A stretch of 64,000 nucleotides of DNA, from assembly GCF_017832355.1 (NCBI RefSeq), contig NZ_JAFIBY010000002.1:62001-126000 (forward strand), read 5' to 3'. The notes beneath the pieces were generated by a model. That model was not told where the DNA came from and did not search any database. It worked only from the letters and a program-made list of their open reading frames with translations. The translations under genes were made by a program, and so were the position numbers. Of the stretch, positions 61,393 through 64,000 are shown piece by piece. Within the stretch, counting starts at the first letter, position 1. Each line of letters begins with the position of its first letter. This stretch comes from Serratia sp. PL17 (GTDB lineage: Bacteria > Pseudomonadota > Gammaproteobacteria > Enterobacterales > Enterobacteriaceae).

Positions 61393-62528
61393 AGCTCTAT
61401 TGGCAAACTTTCGTCCGGGTGCTGCTCGGGATGCTTGAGCGGCCGATGTGGCTGATGTTGATCCTGTCGCTGTGCGTGATGAGTATGGTCTATGCCAACC
61501 GCACGGTATGGGATTTGCCGGTGGGTGTTATCGATCAGGATCACAGCACTGCCAGCCGTCAACTTATCCGTCAACTGGACGCCACATCGAAAATCGCCAT
61601 CGTGACCTACGACAGCCTGGAACAGGCACAGCGCGATCTCGGTTGGCGCAAGCTGTTCGCGGTGATCATCATGCCGGTGGATCTGGAGAAGAAGATCCTG
61701 AGCGGCCAAAATATCGTGGTGCCGGTTTACGGCGATGCGACCAACCGCCTGGCGAATGGCCAGATCCAGCAGGACGTCGTGGCGGCCTATCAGCAACTGC
61801 TGACCCAGTACAACAACGGGCTGCTGCTGCGCAGCGGCTTCAGTGAGCGCCAGGCGCAGGTGATCCTGACGCCGATAGTGGGGCAGACGTTGGATGTGTT
61901 CAACCCAGGTATCAGCTTTGCGGCAATTATCTTCCCCGGCCTGTTGGTGATGCTTCTACAGCACTCGCTGTTGATTGCCTGTGTGCGAGTCAGTATTGCC
62001 ATGAAGAGCATGCCTGGTGGGAAAGCACCGCTGGCAGCACATCTGGGGGGGCTGACGGCGTTGCTGCCTATCTGGTTATTTTTGTCTATCGTGCTGTTTG
62101 TGCTGTGGCCATGGGTGCTTGGCTACCGGCAAACCGCGGGCATTGCGGAAATTCTGCTGCTGACGTTCCCGTTTTTGCTGGCGGTATTGGGGCTGGGCAA
62201 GCTGGTGACCGAGTGTCTGCGCAGCGTAGAGATGATCTACCTGACGCTGGCCTTTATTACCACGCCAATATTCTACCTCTCCGGTACCATCTGGCCGCTG
62301 CAGGCGATGCCGGGCTGGGTGCGGGCGATTTCCTATTGTATTCCCTCCACTTGGGCGACCAAAGCCGTTGCGGGGGTTAACCAGATGGGGCTTTCGTTGA
62401 ACGAAGTCGGGGGTGACGTAGTGATGCTGCTGGTGCTGGGGATCATTTACACCCTGTTGGGCTTCGGTGTGGGCTTTATTCGCAACAGCGTGGCGTTGCG
62501 CGGGATGTTCAGGAAACGGCGGGCGTAA
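61389..62528 (+). CDS. ABC-2 type permease subunit 2
   Basis: A 379-residue paralogue of the preceding permease: N-terminal helix (about 18-36), extracytoplasmic domain with LPVGVIDQDHSTASRQLIRQ (about 40-180), and C-terminal helices (about 185-370), ending with a basic FRKRRA. The ATGA overlap shows coupling. Two permeases plus an adaptor is the YbhGSR arrangement, but the ATPase (YbhF-type) is missing from the operon. Convergent with the TetR gene 15 bases later. Confidence 0.85.
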   Translation: MKLYWQTFVRVLLGMLERPMWLMLILSLCVMSMVYANRTVWDLPVGVIDQDHSTASRQLIRQLDATSKIAIVTYDSLEQAQRDLGWRKLFAVIIMPVDLEKKILSGQNIVVPVYGDATNRLANGQIQQDVVAAYQQLLTQYNNGLLLRSGFSERQAQVILTPIVGQTLDVFNPGISFAAIIFPGLLVMLLQHSLLIACVRVSIAMKSMPGGKAPLAAHLGGLTALLPIWLFLSIVLFVLWPWVLGYRQTAGIAEILLLTFPFLLAVLGLGKLVTECLRSVEMIYLTLAFITTPIFYLSGTIWPLQAMPGWVRAISYCIPSTWATKAVAGVNQMGLSLNEVGGDVVMLLVLGIIYTLLGFGVGFIRNSVALRGMFRKRRA

Positions 62529-62543
62529 CCGATGCCGCCGCGT

Positions 62544-63179
62544 TCAGCCTTGCGCGGCGGCGACTGACATCGTGCCAACCAGAGCGGCGATCTGCGCGAT
62601 ATCCTGTGGCGACAGCGCGTTTTCTCCCAGCCTTCGCAACAGCGCCTCTCGCGCGATGGCGAAGGATAACGCCTGGCCGAGTATCGCGTGCGCGCGCAGG
62701 ATATTCTCTTTCAGGTCAGGTCGGTCGGAGCGGATCGCCGTGACCAGCTCGCTCACGGCATGATGCAGCGGTGAGAATAAACGGGTATGCAGAGCATCGA
62801 AATCCGTACTGGGCTGGAGCTGTTCACGTACCAACAAAAGGCTGCTTGCCGCAGATGTTTCCGACCCCAGCAAGGCGGTAACGAAATCTTGCATCAATGT
62901 CCGTAACCCTTCCGCCGGGGTTTGCCCGGCGAGTAGGCGGCGCGGGAAGGCCAAATGAGCGACAATGCTACCGGCTACATGTTCCAGCACCGCCAGATAG
63001 ACGCCCTCCTTGCCGCCAAAATGGTAGGGAATGGCGGACTGATTCACCCCTGCCGCTTCGGCAAGTTGGCGGGTGCGCACGCCTTCGAGCCCATGTTTGC
63101 TGAACAGGCTCAAGCCTGCCCGGATAAGACGTTCCTGGGTTTCGCGGGTACGCTCATTGAGCCTGTCCTGATTCTGCAT
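62544..63179 (-). CDS. TetR-family regulator, CecR-like
   Basis: A 211-residue protein with an N-terminal TetR HTH (about 12-60: RLIRAGLSLFSKHGLEGVRT, then QSAIPYHFGGKEGVYLAVLE) and a DUF1956/CecR-type ligand domain (about 85-205). E. coli CecR (YbiH) controls ybhGFSR and rhlE. Being next to a YbhGSR-like operon makes that operon the likely target (inference). It lies 27 bases downstream of the M24 gene on the same strand, possibly co-transcribed, with AGGAGA in the gap. Confidence 0.85.
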   Translation of the reverse strand: MQNQDRLNERTRETQERLIRAGLSLFSKHGLEGVRTRQLAEAAGVNQSAIPYHFGGKEGVYLAVLEHVAGSIVAHLAFPRRLLAGQTPAEGLRTLMQDFVTALLGSETSAASSLLLVREQLQPSTDFDALHTRLFSPLHHAVSELVTAIRSDRPDLKENILRAHAILGQALSFAIAREALLRRLGENALSPQDIAQIAALVGTMSVAAAQG

Positions 63180-63206
63180 TGAAACATTGTCTCCTGATTA
63201 TCGATG

Positions 63207-64000
63207 TTAGCCGCCTGCGAACATCAGCCGGGTTGAGTTCTCATTCAGTGCCACGCCGCCTGTTTCACCCACCAATACCGTACCACCGATGTTGGCCATA
63301 TGCCTGCCGAAAGCACAGTTGGGTTCAAAAGCGAAGCACATGCCCGCTTGCAGCGGCAGTTCACGCCCCACGGTAGGCAAACGCCTGAGCTGCGCATAAC
63401 GGGCGGCTTCGGGGAGAGACTCTATGCCGGGCGCGGTGCCGAAACCGACCGGACCATAGGGATTAAGGCTATGGATCAGCGGATGCACGTGCCAGCCACC
63501 GGCGGCCAGCAGCGGTTGTTCCATGGCGTCGACCACATCGCCGAAGGTGTTACCCGTTCGTAGCGCGCCTAATCCCGCCTCATAACTCGCTCTGGCGATC
63601 GCCGCAGCGCTCAGAATATCGGGGTGTACCTCGCCGATGGCGACGGCGGCCTGATGCTGGGTTTCCATCATACCGTACAGCGCGAAGATCTCCGACAACA
63701 CCAAATCGCCTTCTTGCAGAACCCGTGGCGCCTGAGCGCGATATTGCCAGGCCGGTGGCCCCCAACCGACGTATTCGGGGCCGGATCCCAACAGCAGCTC
63801 TGCAGTATAACCGCCCATCGAGAAGCAGGTCGCCGTCACCGCTGCCACCAGATCGGCTTCGGAAACGCCGGGGCTGGCAGTGGCTCGCAATGTTTCGCTC
63901 ATGGCTTCGCCGATGTGTGCGGCATAGCGTACCAGCAGCAATTCCTCCTCGCTTTTTACCGAGGCGCGCCGGAAGAATTCGCGGTAGACCGGTATCCAAT
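63207..64000 (-). CDS. M24-family peptidase-fold protein, 5' end outside window, atypical metal site
   Basis: The frame is open from its stop at 63207 to the right edge, so the N-terminus is missing; 264 codons are visible. The pita-bread fold is recognisable: VKSEEELLLVRYAAHIGEAM, then the glycine-rich GGYTAELLLGSGP, LQEGDLVLSEIFALYG, HPLIHSLNP and MCFAFEPNCAFG. In Xaa-Pro peptidases the metal ligands are Asp, Asp, His, Glu, Glu. Here the two Asp positions appear as Glu (SEIF and METQ), His and the first Glu (FEPN) remain, and the last Glu is replaced (NIGGTVLV). It may be a non-peptidase member such as creatinase-like enzymes. Substrate unknown. Confidence 0.75.
   Translation of the reverse strand, partial: WIPVYREFFRRASVKSEEELLLVRYAAHIGEAMSETLRATASPGVSEADLVAAVTATCFSMGGYTAELLLGSGPEYVGWGPPAWQYRAQAPRVLQEGDLVLSEIFALYGMMETQHQAAVAIGEVHPDILSAAAIARASYEAGLGALRTGNTFGDVVDAMEQPLLAAGGWHVHPLIHSLNPYGPVGFGTAPGIESLPEAARYAQLRRLPTVGRELPLQAGMCFAFEPNCAFGRHMANIGGTVLVGETGGVALNENSTRLMFAGG

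Overview
The window is a chromosomal segment of an enterobacterium, most like Serratia (Yersiniaceae). Gene order and near-identical products match the Escherichia coli core in two blocks: ytfB-fklB-ytfE-cpdB-cysQ-ytfJ-ytfK-ytfL-msrA-tamA-tamB-ytfP-ppa-fbp-mpl, then yhcN-argR-mdh and sfsB-ispB-rplU-rpmA-yhbE-obgE through deaD and yhbW. The genus call is inference: it rests on synteny, on a lone chemoreceptor gene between ppa and fbp, on pmrAB next to dacB, and on an intergenic repeat I associate with Serratia/Yersinia. The core is GC-rich and densely coded.

Positions 1-~5200 are the AT-rich arm of a prophage or phage satellite. It holds the start of a tail tape-measure gene running off the left edge, a 57-residue Arc-like ribbon-helix-helix regulator with a perfect 12-bp inverted-repeat operator, an Icd-like/small-protein pair of P4 type, a Mor-like gene and an isolated Mu-type major head gene (gpT). 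No integrase, terminase or portal is visible. The host begins again at a DUF488 gene whose start lies at the junction.

Positions 5.2-25.6 kb carry envelope, stress and metabolic genes: ytfB, fklB, nitrosative-stress repair (ytfE with an NsrR-like operator), periplasmic nucleotide salvage (cpdB), PAP turnover (cysQ), the ytfJKL cluster, msrA, the TamAB system, ppa, an MCP, fbp and mpl. At 25.8-29.6 kb lie two YhcN-family stress proteins, argR divergent from mdh, and two small divergent HTH genes.

Positions 29.6-56.4 kb are the conserved translation/RNA superblock: ispB, rplU-rpmA-yhbE-obgE, dacB-pmrA-pmrB, greA, yhbY, rlmE-ftsH-folP-glmM, secG, tRNA-Leu(GAG), initiator tRNA-Met, rimP-nusA-infB-rbfA-truB, rpsO, pnp, nlpI, yrbN, deaD. 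Several regulatory RNA structures are readable: a greA leader terminator (GraL-like), the pnp RNase III stem, internal IF2 starts and coupling of yrbN to deaD.

Positions 56.5-64 kb are variable: yedE-yedF, yhbW, an exporter operon of one HlyD-type adaptor and two ABC-2 permeases with no ATPase gene, a CecR-like TetR regulator, and a 5'-truncated M24 peptidase-fold gene lacking several canonical metal ligands. Two copies of a ~125-bp imperfect palindromic repeat sit immediately upstream of cysQ and between nlpI and yrbN. The strongest candidates for something undescribed are the phage mosaic with its lone capsid gene, the ATPase-less exporter, and the atypical M24 protein. I found no CRISPR array, complete mobile element or rRNA.
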